DNA from: Caldisericota bacterium
GTDB taxonomy: Bacteria > Caldisericota > JANLFM01
Direction of reading: 5' to 3'
DNA: 64,000 nucleotides
Assembly: GCA_024655965.1 (NCBI GenBank)
Contig: JANLFL010000003.1
Location: 186,001-250,000 of the forward strand
Under the pieces are notes generated by a model, which was not told the origin of the DNA, made no database searches, and saw only the letters and a program-made list of their open reading frames with translations. Shown here piece by piece: positions 29,970 to 39,443 of this stretch; positions within the stretch are counted from its first letter, which is position 1; each line of letters begins with the position of its first letter. A program made the position numbers and the translations under genes.

Positions 29970-30950
29970 TTGGTCATTCGGAATTTTATCATCCTGTTAA
30001 TTGATTTAATTTTCGGGGCCCTCATCGGGCTGGAATTGAAATTTTCCCTTTTGGGCCAGCTTTTCATCGAGCCTTACCGGTCTCTTATGCCGGCTGGATG
30101 GGGAATTCTTTTCCTTCTCTGGCTCCTGGTTCAAATCCCGGTGGTCAAAAAGGCTGTCTGGCCAGCCCTTGGAGCTATAATTGGACTTGCGGTAGCAGCC
30201 ATTATTCCCCTCTGGGAAAACCTTCCAGCAATTCACCTGGAAACAATTTTCGGTCCAGCTCTGTCGTTAATTTTCATCCTTTTGGCAACTGTTTTTGTTT
30301 CCCTTCCCCTGGAAAGGGCTGAAGCTCTGAGCAACTATCTTCCTGTTTTAAGGAGCAAGAGGATCATCATTCATTCCCCCGCAGGGCCATTCTGGCTTTT
30401 GTTTTCTATTGCCCTGGGGATCATCGGCGGAGTCACCTTATATCATCATTGGATCCCTTCCGCTTTTTTGATCTTTGTCAGTTCCCCCGAGCTTTTCCGG
30501 CTTATCTTTTATGTCCTTTTTGCCTCCTTATCCGGGTATTTAACCCTTTCCCCAGGTTGGGGAGCTTTTTCAGTTGCCCTCTTTGTTTTTTCCACGGAGT
30601 TTACCTTTCAATTCCTCTATACGGCTTACGCTTCATTAAGGGAAATGGTTTGGGAATTTGCGGGGATTTTTCTCGATCCCGCAAGGGTGATCGCTCCCTT
30701 GGCTTTCATCGTCGTTTCCTTCCTTTGGGGTTGGGCTTCTGGGAGATATGCCCGGAACCGACAGGCCCTTAAAGAAGCAAGGTTGGAAGCCCAGGTTGAA
30801 AAAGGCCCGGAAGCTCCCCCTCCTTCCCAAGAAAACCTCCAGATTGAGGCTCCCAACCCACCATCCTTAAAGAACTGTCCATCTTGCGGGGCTTCCATTG
30901 ACCCAGAAGCGGTTTTTTGTCCTAAGTGTGGGTTTAAGCAGGAAGGGTAG
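29970..30950 (+). CDS. Polytopic membrane protein with C-terminal zinc ribbon
   Basis: N-terminal PIN/TRAM-like TM region followed by further TM segments; C-terminal CPSCGASIDPEAVFCPKCGFKQEG. Confidence 0.75.
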   Translation: MVIRNFIILLIDLIFGALIGLELKFSLLGQLFIEPYRSLMPAGWGILFLLWLLVQIPVVKKAVWPALGAIIGLAVAAIIPLWENLPAIHLETIFGPALSLIFILLATVFVSLPLERAEALSNYLPVLRSKRIIIHSPAGPFWLLFSIALGIIGGVTLYHHWIPSAFLIFVSSPELFRLIFYVLFASLSGYLTLSPGWGAFSVALFVFSTEFTFQFLYTAYASLREMVWEFAGIFLDPARVIAPLAFIVVSFLWGWASGRYARNRQALKEARLEAQVEKGPEAPPPSQENLQIEAPNPPSLKNCPSCGASIDPEAVFCPKCGFKQEG

Positions 30951-30966
30951 AATTTTTCCCCCTATA

Positions 30967-30975
30967 TGGTAAAAT
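30967..30975 (+). promoter_or_regulatory. Putative extended -10 promoter element for the rpsF operon
   Basis: TGGTAAAAT (TGN-TAAAAT) about 60 nt upstream of rpsF; no clear -35. Confidence 0.4.
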
Positions 30976-31037
30976 ACCTTGAATTTTAACCCTGTTCCGT
31001 AAAAGCGGAACCATTTAGCCCGAAGGGAGTGATTTTT

Positions 31038-31343
31038 TTGCGTCAATACGAAACATGTTTCATTCTTCGCTCTTCGCTTTCTCCTGAAGAGACGGAAAAG
31101 GTGATGGAAAAAATCCAGAGCCTGATCACCGAATCCGGTGGGGAAATCCTCAAGAGGGACTCCTGGGGAAAGCGGCGGTTGGCTTACACCATCGAAAAGG
31201 AGAAGGAAGGCCAATACTTCTTCCTTCAGTTTAAGGAGAACCCCGCAGCCCTGATGGAATTCAAAAGGCAGTTAAAACTAATGCCCGAGGTCTTGCGATT
31301 CATGGTTTTAAAATTAGAGGACGGAGGAAAAAGTGCTGAATAG
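31038..31343 (+). CDS. rpsF: 30S ribosomal protein S6
   Basis: RQYETCFILRSSLSPEE...KRDSWGKRRLAYTIEKEKEGQYFFLQF; TTG at 31038 preferred (AAGGGAG 8 nt upstream). Confidence 0.95.
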   Translation: MRQYETCFILRSSLSPEETEKVMEKIQSLITESGGEILKRDSWGKRRLAYTIEKEKEGQYFFLQFKENPAALMEFKRQLKLMPEVLRFMVLKLEDGGKSAE

Positions 31344-31773
31344 GGTTTTTTTAATTGGCAGGTTGACCGCTGATCCCCAGTTGAAATTTACCCAGCAGGG
31401 AACTTCTTTCGCCACCTTCACGGTCGCCGTTGACACCGTCTCCTTGACCCCTTCCGGGGACAAGCGGACTAATACGGACTTTATTGATGTTGTCGTCTGG
31501 AGGAAGCAGGCGGTAAACGTATCTAATTTCCTGAAGAAAGGACGGTTGGTCTTCATCGAGGGAAGGCTGGCAATTCGTTCTTATGAGACCCAAGACGGGC
31601 AGAAGAGGAAAAAAGCTGAAGTAATCGCCCGGCAAGTCAAATTCCTGGAAAAAGCGGGCGTTCCCGCGGAGACGGGTGAATTGCCCGAGCTTCCCGAAAC
31701 CGAGGAAGAGGAAATTCCTGACCTTGGAAATGCAGACCTGGTTCCAGACACTGGAAACGACATACCCCTATAG
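31333..31773 (+). CDS. ssb: Single-stranded DNA-binding protein
   Basis: MLNRVFLIGRLTADPQLKFTQQGTSFATFTVAVD; acidic C-terminus ending DIPL. Confidence 0.96.
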   Translation: MLNRVFLIGRLTADPQLKFTQQGTSFATFTVAVDTVSLTPSGDKRTNTDFIDVVVWRKQAVNVSNFLKKGRLVFIEGRLAIRSYETQDGQKRKKAEVIARQVKFLEKAGVPAETGELPELPETEEEEIPDLGNADLVPDTGNDIPL

Positions 31774-31783
31774 GAGGAAATAG

Positions 31784-32041
31784 ATGGAAGTTTCAAGAAG
31801 AAAGATGAGAGTTTCAAGGGACCGGAGGCCTAAGAAAAAATTCTGCGTTTTTTGCGCGGAAAAGGTGGAGGAGATCGATTATAAGGATATCAGCAGGTTA
31901 AAAAGGTTCCTTTCCGAGAAGGGGAAGATCATCCCCAGGAGGGTAACGGGAAACTGCGCCAAGCATCAAAGGGTCCTCGCCCGGGCAATTAAGCGGGCGA
32001 GGGAGATGGCCCTGATCCCCTACACCTCTGACCAAAAATGA
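31784..32041 (+). CDS. rpsR: 30S ribosomal protein S18
   Basis: [62 protein letters not shown]. Confidence 0.98.
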   Translation: MEVSRRKMRVSRDRRPKKKFCVFCAEKVEEIDYKDISRLKRFLSEKGKIIPRRVTGNCAKHQRVLARAIKRAREMALIPYTSDQK

Positions 32042-32490
32042 AAGTAATCCTTTTAAAGGATCATCCTTCCCTGGGAAAGGAGGGTGAGGTGGTCAACGTA
32101 AGCGATGGCTTCGCCAGGAATTTTCTGATCCCCCGGGGTATTGCAGCGGAGGCAACCCCGGGAATTGTCCAGGTTTTCCAAGAGAAAAAAGCCTCCCTTA
32201 AACAAAGGGAAGCCAAGGATCGCGCTGCAGCCCTGGCAATCGCTGAAGCCTTAAAAGGAAAGCGGATTGTGATCCCTGCGGAAGCCGGGGAAAAGGGAAG
32301 GCTTTTCGGTTCAGTAACAAACCAGCAGATCGTGGAGACGATCGAAGCTCTTTTCGGTTACCACCTGGACAAGAAGATGGTCATGTTGGATGAATCCATC
32401 CGCAGTGTGGGGGTCCATAAAGTCCCGATCAAACTCTTTCGGGATGTGCACCTTGAGCTGGAGGTTGAGGTCGTAAAGAAGGAGGATTAA
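32038..32490 (+). CDS. rplI: 50S ribosomal protein L9
   Basis: [34 protein letters not shown]. Confidence 0.98.
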   Translation: MKVILLKDHPSLGKEGEVVNVSDGFARNFLIPRGIAAEATPGIVQVFQEKKASLKQREAKDRAAALAIAEALKGKRIVIPAEAGEKGRLFGSVTNQQIVETIEALFGYHLDKKMVMLDESIRSVGVHKVPIKLFRDVHLELEVEVVKKED

Positions 32491-32494
32491 GGAA

Positions 32495-33841
32495 GTGAAA
32501 ACGGAAGTAACCCGCCTTCCTCCTTATAATTTAGAAGCGGAACAAGCTGTTTTGGGGTCAATGCTCATTGACCGGGACGCAATTGCCCAGGCTCTGGAAA
32601 TTTTAACCCCCGCGGATTTTTATCGGGAGCCCCACGGTGTGATCTTCAGCGCCATTTCCGAAATTTTTGAAAAAGGGGAGCCGGTGGACATCGTCACCGT
32701 GGTGGACTTTTTGAAGGATAAAGGGAAACTGGAACTGGTAGGGGGGGCTTCGTACATTGCCTCCCTTGCCCAGGTCGTTCCCACCGCTTCCAACGTTGTC
32801 TACTATGCCAGAATTGTGGAGGAGAAGGCAACCCTAAGAAGGCTGATCGAGGTGGGGACAAAAATCGCCTCTTTAGGGTACGATACGGAAACCAACGTGG
32901 AAGAACTGGTTGATCAAGCCGAAAAACTGGTTTACATGATCGCCCAGAGGCGGATGTCCAGCGACCTTATCCCCATGAACGAGCTTGTGAAAACAAGTTT
33001 TGAAAGAATCGACACCCTCTTTCAGAAAAAAACCCAGACAACGGGCGTCCCTTCGGGTTTCGAGGCTTTGGATCGCATCACCAGGGGTTTCCAGCCTGCC
33101 GATTTGATCATTGTGGCTGCCCGTCCCTCTGTGGGAAAAACCTCTTTCTGTCTCAATATCGCCGAGCACGTAGCGATAAAGGAAAAGATCCCCGTGGCCA
33201 TCTTCTCCCTGGAAATGTCCGCGGAGATGCTCGTTCAAAGGGTTCTCTGCTCCCGGGCAATGGTGGACAATCAAAGGCTGAGGAGCGGTTTCCTCGACGA
33301 CCAGGATTTCCATCGTTTGACCACCGCTTACGGAGAACTCTACCAGGCGCCCATTTTTATCGATGACACCCCCGGAATTTCGGTCATGGAAATTCGGCTT
33401 AAAGCGAGGAAGTTGAAGTCGAAAATGGGGGGCTTGGGACTGGTAATTGTGGACTACCTTCAACTGATGAGCACCCGAGGCAAGGCGGAGAATCGCGTTC
33501 AGGAAATTTCGGAGATCACCAGGAGTTTAAAGAACCTTGCCCGGGAGCTCAACGTACCCTTCCTGGTCATTTCTCAACTTTCCCGGGAGGTGGAAAAGAG
33601 GGAGAGCAAGAAGCCTCAACTTTCGGACCTGAGGGAGTCCGGTTCCATTGAACAAGATGCCGACGTGGTGATTCTCCTTTACCGCCCCGACGTGTATCAA
33701 CGCAATCTGGCCGATCCGGGGGTTACAGAGGTGAACATCGCCAAGCACCGCAATGGCCCCACGGACGTGATCGAATTGAAATTCCTCTCCCAGTTCACCA
33801 AGTTCGTTTCCATCGATAAGGCAAGGAAAGAGGAATATTAG
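32495..33841 (+). CDS. dnaB: Replicative DNA helicase DnaB
   Basis: PPYNLEAEQAVLGSMLID, ARPSVGKTSFCLNIAEH, IVDYLQLM, LRESGSIEQDADVVILLYR. Confidence 0.98.
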   Translation: MKTEVTRLPPYNLEAEQAVLGSMLIDRDAIAQALEILTPADFYREPHGVIFSAISEIFEKGEPVDIVTVVDFLKDKGKLELVGGASYIASLAQVVPTASNVVYYARIVEEKATLRRLIEVGTKIASLGYDTETNVEELVDQAEKLVYMIAQRRMSSDLIPMNELVKTSFERIDTLFQKKTQTTGVPSGFEALDRITRGFQPADLIIVAARPSVGKTSFCLNIAEHVAIKEKIPVAIFSLEMSAEMLVQRVLCSRAMVDNQRLRSGFLDDQDFHRLTTAYGELYQAPIFIDDTPGISVMEIRLKARKLKSKMGGLGLVIVDYLQLMSTRGKAENRVQEISEITRSLKNLARELNVPFLVISQLSREVEKRESKKPQLSDLRESGSIEQDADVVILLYRPDVYQRNLADPGVTEVNIAKHRNGPTDVIELKFLSQFTKFVSIDKARKEEY

Positions 33842-33999
33842 AGGGGATATTTTTCGGGGACCTTTGGTAAGCCTACCCAAAATTTACAAAACCGGTTATA
33901 ATCACCATGGCTCCGGAAGGAGACTATTTTTTTCCCGCCTTAATATTTGAGGCAAGCCGAATTACGGGTAAAATTCGCTTAAGGGAAAATCAATTTTGT

Positions 34000-34075
34000 G
34001 GGCCGTTAGCTCAGACGGTAGAGCATCTGCCTTTTAAGCAGAGGGTCGCAGGTTCGAGTCCTGCACGGCTCACCA
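34000..34075 (+). tRNA. tRNA-Lys (anticodon TTT), CCA encoded
   Basis: Acceptor GGGCCGT/ACGGCTC-A-CCA, anticodon loop CTTTTAA, T-arm GGTTCGAGTCC. Confidence 0.95.
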
Positions 34076-34091
34076 TTTTTTTAATTAAACC

Positions 34092-35096
34092 ATGAAAGCC
34101 TGGGTCCTCCGCTCTCAAGGAAAACCGATCAGGGAAAGGCTAAATTTTGAGAATTTTCCCGATCCTGTTCCTCACCAGGGTGAATTGTTGGTCAAGGTTT
34201 CTGCCTGCGCTTTATGCCGAACAGATTTACACATCCTTGAAGGGGACATCCCAGCGCACAAACTTCCCCTTATCCTCGGCCACCAAATTGTGGGAAGGGT
34301 ATTTAAGGTTGGGAAAGGCGTGAAAAAATTCCGGGTTGGCGATCGAGTGGGAATCCCCTGGTTAAACAGCGTTGACCAATCCTGCGATTTCTGCAAAAAG
34401 GGCCTGGAGAATTTATGTTCCGAGGGAAGGTTCACCGGCTACGATGTTGATGGGGGTTTTGCTGAATACACCATTATTAAAGAGGATTTTGCCTATGCTC
34501 TTCCCGAGGGACCCAGGGATTACGATCTGACCCCGCTATTGTGCGGGGGAGTGATCGGCTACCGGGCATTTCGTCTGGCCGAAGTTTCCCCGGGGGGGAA
34601 GCTCGGCCTTTATGGTTTTGGTTCCTCCGCCCACATCATCCTTCAGCTTGCAGTTAAGAAAGGGATCAAGGTCTTTGTCCGCTCAAGGGGGAGCTCGCGC
34701 CTTGAACTGGCAAAGACACTGGGTGCCACCTGGACAGGCGATTATTTTTCTCCTCTTCCGGAAGCCCTTCATTCGGTTATCATCTTCGCTCCCGCCGGGG
34801 AGATTGTCCCTCTGGCCCTTAAAGATGTGGAACGAGGGGGGAGGGTGATCCTCGCGGGGATCCACATGACCCCGATCCCCTCTTTTCCCTATCAATTGAT
34901 TTACCAGGAGCGGATGTTAAAATCCGTGGCTAATTCCACGAGGAACGACGTAAAGGAATTTTTAGAGGAAGCAATTCAGCACCAAGTGAAACCGGAGATA
35001 ACTCTTTACAAATTCCAGGATCTCCCCCAGGCCTTTGAGGACCTGTCCTCCGGGAAGCTCAAAGGGACCGGGGTTATTCTGGTAAAAAACGCATGA
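34092..35096 (+). CDS. Zinc-dependent alcohol dehydrogenase family protein
   Basis: CALCRTDLHILEGDIP, LGHQIVGRVFKVGKGV, structural Zn cysteines, GLYGFGSSAHIILQLA. Confidence 0.92.
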   Translation: MKAWVLRSQGKPIRERLNFENFPDPVPHQGELLVKVSACALCRTDLHILEGDIPAHKLPLILGHQIVGRVFKVGKGVKKFRVGDRVGIPWLNSVDQSCDFCKKGLENLCSEGRFTGYDVDGGFAEYTIIKEDFAYALPEGPRDYDLTPLLCGGVIGYRAFRLAEVSPGGKLGLYGFGSSAHIILQLAVKKGIKVFVRSRGSSRLELAKTLGATWTGDYFSPLPEALHSVIIFAPAGEIVPLALKDVERGGRVILAGIHMTPIPSFPYQLIYQERMLKSVANSTRNDVKEFLEEAIQHQVKPEITLYKFQDLPQAFEDLSSGKLKGTGVILVKNA

Positions 35097-35118
35097 CTTT
35101 TTTTGCTGGAGGAAGTTG

Positions 35119-36009
35119 ATGGCTCAGTTAATCATCCACGGAGGGGCGGGGAAGATCCGGGAGGAGGAGGAACACCGAAAGGGTATTCAAGAAGCATTAA
35201 AATTGGGGTGGGAAGCTCTTTTAAATCAGGGGCCTCTTGAGGCGGTCCTGGCTGCCGTCTGCTCAATGGAGGACAACCCGGTATTTAATTGCGGCTTCGG
35301 TTCCTCCCTAAATCTGGAAAAAGAGGTTGAGATGGACGCTTCCGTGATGCTTTCGGATGGCTCCTTCGGGGGTGTGGCGGCTTTGAAGGCGGTCAGGCAC
35401 CCGATCCTGGTTGCCCGGAAAGTGATGGAGGAGACGGACCACCTCCTCCTTTCCGGGGATGGCGCCTTAAAGTTCGCGCGAAAAATGGGATTTGAACCCT
35501 TCGATCCCGCCACAGAGGAAAGGTTAAAAATTCTCGAGGAACAAATTCAATCCGGAAACCTTCCTTACCTTCCTCGTCTTTCCCGGGCCTTGAGGGAAAA
35601 TCCTTCTCAAGTTTTTGAAAAGTGGGGAACCGTGGGGGCAGTTGCCCGGGATGACACAGGGGTGATTGCCGTGGCCACCTCCACCGGGGGGATTTCGGGG
35701 AAACTTCCCGGAAGGGTAGGGGATTCCCCCATTCCCGGGGCAGGCACTTTCGCCTCCAATTTCGGTGGAGTCTCTTGCACCGGACATGGCGAGGAGATCC
35801 TCCGGCTTCTTCTCGCTTTCAGGGCCTGTGAGGGAATGCAATTTAAAACCGCTCCCCAGGTCCTGGAAGAACTGGCTACCTGGGCAAATAGCCGGGGTTG
35901 CTCTTGCGGGCTAATTGGGATTGACTGGCGGGGAAACATTGGATTTGCTTTCAATACCCAGAGCATGTCCTACGGGTTCACCGATGGAAAGAGAACGGTG
36001 ATTTTTTAA
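35119..36009 (+). CDS. Isoaspartyl peptidase/L-asparaginase (Ntn hydrolase)
   Basis: IIHGGAGKI, FNCGFGSSLN, WGTVGAVARD autocleavage Thr, ATSTGGISGKLPGRVGDSPIPGAGTFA; ATG 35119 preceded by GGAGGAAG. Confidence 0.93.
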   Translation: MAQLIIHGGAGKIREEEEHRKGIQEALKLGWEALLNQGPLEAVLAAVCSMEDNPVFNCGFGSSLNLEKEVEMDASVMLSDGSFGGVAALKAVRHPILVARKVMEETDHLLLSGDGALKFARKMGFEPFDPATEERLKILEEQIQSGNLPYLPRLSRALRENPSQVFEKWGTVGAVARDDTGVIAVATSTGGISGKLPGRVGDSPIPGAGTFASNFGGVSCTGHGEEILRLLLAFRACEGMQFKTAPQVLEELATWANSRGCSCGLIGIDWRGNIGFAFNTQSMSYGFTDGKRTVIF

Positions 36010-36070
36010 AACCCGAAAGAGTCCTTGCGCCTTTTTTTCTAATCGGGTAAACTATCACGGCGTTATTTTC

Positions 36071-36146
36071 GCCCTCATCGTCTAGCGGCCCAGGACATCG
36101 CCCTTTCAAGGCGAAAACGGCGGTTCGACTCCGCCTGGGGGCACCA
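36071..36146 (+). tRNA. tRNA-Glu (anticodon TTC), CCA encoded
   Basis: Acceptor GCCCTCA/TGGGGGC-A-CCA, anticodon loop CTTTCAA, T-arm CGGTTCGACTCCG. Confidence 0.93.
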
Positions 36147-36200
36147 AAATCCTTTCACCCGAAAGAAAAAATCTGGCATAATTATTTAAGAGGGCTTATC

Positions 36201-36274
36201 TGGGGAGTCGTCCAGTGGTAGGACAACGGACTTTGGATCCGTAAACGGTGGTTCGAGTCCATCCTCCCCAGCCA
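36201..36274 (+). tRNA. tRNA-Gln (anticodon TTG), CCA encoded
   Basis: Acceptor TGGGGAG/CTCCCCA-G-CCA, anticodon loop CTTTGGA, T-arm GGTTCGAGTCC. Confidence 0.93.
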
Positions 36275-36283
36275 TTAGAGAAA

Positions 36284-37231
36284 ATGATTTATTCAGCTGT
36301 CCTGGCAGCAGGATTAGGAAAAAGAATGAAATCCGACCTCCCCAAGGTCCTCCACCCAATCCTGGGGAGGCCGATGATTTTTTATGTCCTCGATGCCCTG
36401 AGCTTCCTTCCTCCTGAAAAAGTTTTCCTGGTGATCGGGCACAAGGGGGAACTGGTGAAAGAAAAGGTCCAGGGGAACTTTAATTTCGTTTATCAAAACG
36501 AACAATTGGGGACTGGCCACGCCCTCGCCCAACTTGAGCCATTCCTTTCCCGGGAATCAGGAACGCTTGTCGTTGTTCCAGGGGATATGCCCCTTTTGGA
36601 AAAAAAGCACATTGAGCAAGTCCTCGCCTTTCATGAAAAGGGGGAATATCTGGCAACCATCCTTACAGCCTTGGTTGAAGACCCTTCCACCCTGGGGAGG
36701 GTTCTTCGGGAGAAGGACGGTTCCTTCAAAGTGATCGTGGAGGAAGCAGATGCTTCCGAGGAGGACCTGAAAATCAGGGAGGTCTGTACTTCCGTGTACG
36801 CCTTTCGCCTCCCCGAGATCTTCGGATTTTTAAAGATGCTCAAGCCGGAAAATAGGCAAGGGGAATATTACTTGACCGACGTTTTTCCCTTGATGAAAAA
36901 AAGCGGGAAGGTCGGGGTTGTTACCGCTGAGGATATCCCCATAATTGGGGTGAATGACCGGGAACAACTCTATTCTTCACAGGAAGCCTTGCGTTCCCGC
37001 CTTTTTTCTCGTTTAATGAAAGAGGGTGTAACCCTGGAGGATACCAGGACAATTTTCATTGACTGGAATGTTCAAATCGGCCGGGATACCGTGATAAAGC
37101 CATTCACCTTGATTGAGGGGAATACGGTGATTGGTCAATCCTGCGTCCTTGGCCCTTTTATTTGGTTGAAGGACGAGATCGTGGAAGATTACTCCCAAAT
37201 TTGGGGAAAAATAGAGAGGAGATCAAAGTGA
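36284..37231 (+). CDS. glmU: UDP-GlcNAc pyrophosphorylase (GlmU N-terminal domain; acetyltransferase domain largely missing)
   Basis: AVLAAGLGKRMKSDLPKVLHPILGRPM, NEQLGTGHA, VVPGDMPLL, EYYLTDVFP; 315 aa with only a few left-handed beta-helix coils. Confidence 0.9.
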   Translation: MIYSAVLAAGLGKRMKSDLPKVLHPILGRPMIFYVLDALSFLPPEKVFLVIGHKGELVKEKVQGNFNFVYQNEQLGTGHALAQLEPFLSRESGTLVVVPGDMPLLEKKHIEQVLAFHEKGEYLATILTALVEDPSTLGRVLREKDGSFKVIVEEADASEEDLKIREVCTSVYAFRLPEIFGFLKMLKPENRQGEYYLTDVFPLMKKSGKVGVVTAEDIPIIGVNDREQLYSSQEALRSRLFSRLMKEGVTLEDTRTIFIDWNVQIGRDTVIKPFTLIEGNTVIGQSCVLGPFIWLKDEIVEDYSQIWGKIERRSK

Positions 37232-38202
37232 GCACTCCTGAGAGAATCCATCTTTTTACCGGAAACAGCAACCGACCTCTGGCCGAGGAAGTTGCTGGTT
37301 TTTTGGGGATTAAACTCGGTGAGATGGAAGTTTCCCGATTCGCTGACGGGGAGACAAGGGTTAGGTGCGCGGAGAGCGTGAGGGGGCTTGACGTCTTTGT
37401 CCTTCAGCCTACCTGCCCACCTGTAAATGAAAATTTGATGGAACTTTTAATTATTATCGATGCTTTAAAGAGGGCCTCCGCGAAGAGCATCACCGTCCTC
37501 GTACCCTATTACGGGTATGCCCGTCAGGATCGGAAAACCCGACCCCGGGAACCCATCACCGCAAAACTGGTAGCCGATTTAATCACCGTTGCCGGGGCAA
37601 ACAGGGTGGTAGCTGTGGACCTTCACGCAGGTCAAATTCAGGGTTTCTTCAATATCCCCTTCGATAACCTCACAGCTTCCCTCCTTTTCCAGGATTACTT
37701 TTCCCGGAAAGGAGTCCAGGACGCGGTGATCGTTGCCCCGGACATAGGCAGGGTTCCCCGGACCAGGATTCTTTCCAGCAAGATGAACTGGTCTCTGGCA
37801 ATCGTGGAGAAGAGAAGGCCCGAACCGGATAAAGCTGAAGTGGCAAGCGTCATCGGGGACGTGAAAGGGAAGCTCGCCATATTGGTTGACGATATGATTA
37901 CCACGGGTAATACCTTAATCACGGCAGCGGAAGCAGTATGGAAAAACGGAGCGCGGAAAATTCTTGCGGCTTGTACCCACGCAGTCCTCGTTGGCGAGGC
38001 GATTAAAAAACTTGAGGAGTCCCCAATTGAGGAGCTTGTGGTAACGAACACCGTCCCAATTCCCCCGGAGAAAATGCTTCCCAAGATCACGGTTCTTTCC
38101 GTGGCTCCCCTTCTGGGAGAAGCGATAATTCGAATTCTTGAGAACCGGTCAATTTCTGATTTGTTCACCGTTGGCGCATCAGAACAAATTGCACTTTATT
38201 GA
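37228..38202 (+). CDS. prs: Ribose-phosphate pyrophosphokinase
   Basis: FTGNSNRPLAEEVAGFLG, FADGETRV, PYYGYARQDRKTRPREPI, LVDDMITTGNTL; GTG 37228 overlaps the glmU stop. Confidence 0.97.
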   Translation: MSTPERIHLFTGNSNRPLAEEVAGFLGIKLGEMEVSRFADGETRVRCAESVRGLDVFVLQPTCPPVNENLMELLIIIDALKRASAKSITVLVPYYGYARQDRKTRPREPITAKLVADLITVAGANRVVAVDLHAGQIQGFFNIPFDNLTASLLFQDYFSRKGVQDAVIVAPDIGRVPRTRILSSKMNWSLAIVEKRRPEPDKAEVASVIGDVKGKLAILVDDMITTGNTLITAAEAVWKNGARKILAACTHAVLVGEAIKKLEESPIEELVVTNTVPIPPEKMLPKITVLSVAPLLGEAIIRILENRSISDLFTVGASEQIALY

Positions 38203-38223
38203 AACCAGGAAAGGAGAATTAAC

Positions 38224-38877
38224 ATGGCTGAAATCACTCTTGAGGTATATACAAGAAGCACGAAATCAAAAGGGGAAACACGGGGACTAAGGCAACAGGG
38301 GAAAATCCCTGCGATCCTTTACGGAAAAGGAGTCTCTCCTCTTCCTCTTTCTGTTGACGGGAAAGCCTTTCAAAAAGCCCTAAAGAACCCCGCCGGCTTA
38401 AATGCCATTTTTAAGCTCAAAGTAAAGGATGATGGTTCCGAGGATTCTTATATCGCCATGGTAAAGGACATTCAGCGGGATTACCTGAATGAAAACATCC
38501 TCCATGTTGATTTCCATGCTATCTCCCTGACGGAAAAAATTTCCGTCATGATCCCCGTGCGCCTGGTTGGCGTTTCCAGGGGGGTCAAGGAAGGAGGAGT
38601 CCTCCAGCAGAACCTCCACGAGATCGAAGTAGAGTGCCTTCCCACCCAGATACCACCCCATATTGACCTGGATATTTCCAACCTGGAGATCGGCGACTCT
38701 CTTTTTGCTCGGGACATTCCCCTTCCCGAAGGCCTATCCCTTTTGACCGATGGGGGCTCCCCCATTGTGACCATCGTTCCTCCCGAAGTTGAGGAAGCTC
38801 CGGCGGAAGCCGCCCCCGCAGAGCAAGAGACCCCTTCGGCTCCTCCCTCTGAAAAAGCTGAGGCCAAAAAAGAATAA
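38224..38877 (+). CDS. rplY: 50S ribosomal protein L25/Ctc
   Basis: KSKGETRGLRQQGKIPAILYGKG, ILHVDFHAI, GVKEGGVLQQNLHEIEVECLPTQIPPHIDLDIS. Confidence 0.95.
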   Translation: MAEITLEVYTRSTKSKGETRGLRQQGKIPAILYGKGVSPLPLSVDGKAFQKALKNPAGLNAIFKLKVKDDGSEDSYIAMVKDIQRDYLNENILHVDFHAISLTEKISVMIPVRLVGVSRGVKEGGVLQQNLHEIEVECLPTQIPPHIDLDISNLEIGDSLFARDIPLPEGLSLLTDGGSPIVTIVPPEVEEAPAEAAPAEQETPSAPPSEKAEAKKE

Positions 38878-38879
38878 AT

Positions 38880-39443
38880 TTGAAACTGATTGTTGGGCTG
38901 GGTAACCCCGGAAAACAATTCGAGAAAAACCGCCACAATATTGGATTTCGGATCCTGAGGGCTTTTGCCAGGAAAAGGGGGTTAACCCCTTGGGTGAGGA
39001 GGGGAAATTCCAGGTTCATCCTTCATGCCGACTTTACCCTCCTCCTCCCCTTAACTTTTATGAACAGATCGGGAATCGCCGTAAAAAAATGGATGATTCA
39101 ATTGGGGGTCTCCCCATCTGAAATTCTGGTCATCCACGACGACGTGGACATCGAATTCGGGGAAATCAGGTTTAAATCGGGGGGGTCCAGCGGAGGGCAC
39201 AAAGGCTTGAATTCCATCATTTCGGAAATAAAAACCCAGGACTTCTCCCGCTTGAGGTTCGGAATTGGAAAGGACCCCGATTTTCCCACGGAGGAATTCG
39301 TGCTCCAGGATTTTTCCCCGGAGGAAGAAGGAAGGATTCAAGTTCTTTTGGAAAGCGCAATTCAAGGATTGGACCTCTGGTTGGAAGAAGGAATTGAAGC
39401 CTGCATGAACCGGTTCAATCGAAAAAATTTACTTTCCCCTTGA
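38880..39443 (+). CDS. pth: Peptidyl-tRNA hydrolase
   Basis: LIVGLGNPGKQFEKNRHNIGF, PLTFMNRSG, IHDDVDIEFGEIRFKSGGSSGGHKGLNSI. Confidence 0.97.
   Translation: MKLIVGLGNPGKQFEKNRHNIGFRILRAFARKRGLTPWVRRGNSRFILHADFTLLLPLTFMNRSGIAVKKWMIQLGVSPSEILVIHDDVDIEFGEIRFKSGGSSGGHKGLNSIISEIKTQDFSRLRFGIGKDPDFPTEEFVLQDFSPEEEGRIQVLLESAIQGLDLWLEEGIEACMNRFNRKNLLSP

Noticed and set aside
33907-34095. 62-aa + strand ORF
   Set aside because: Overlaps and reads through tRNA-Lys; spurious.
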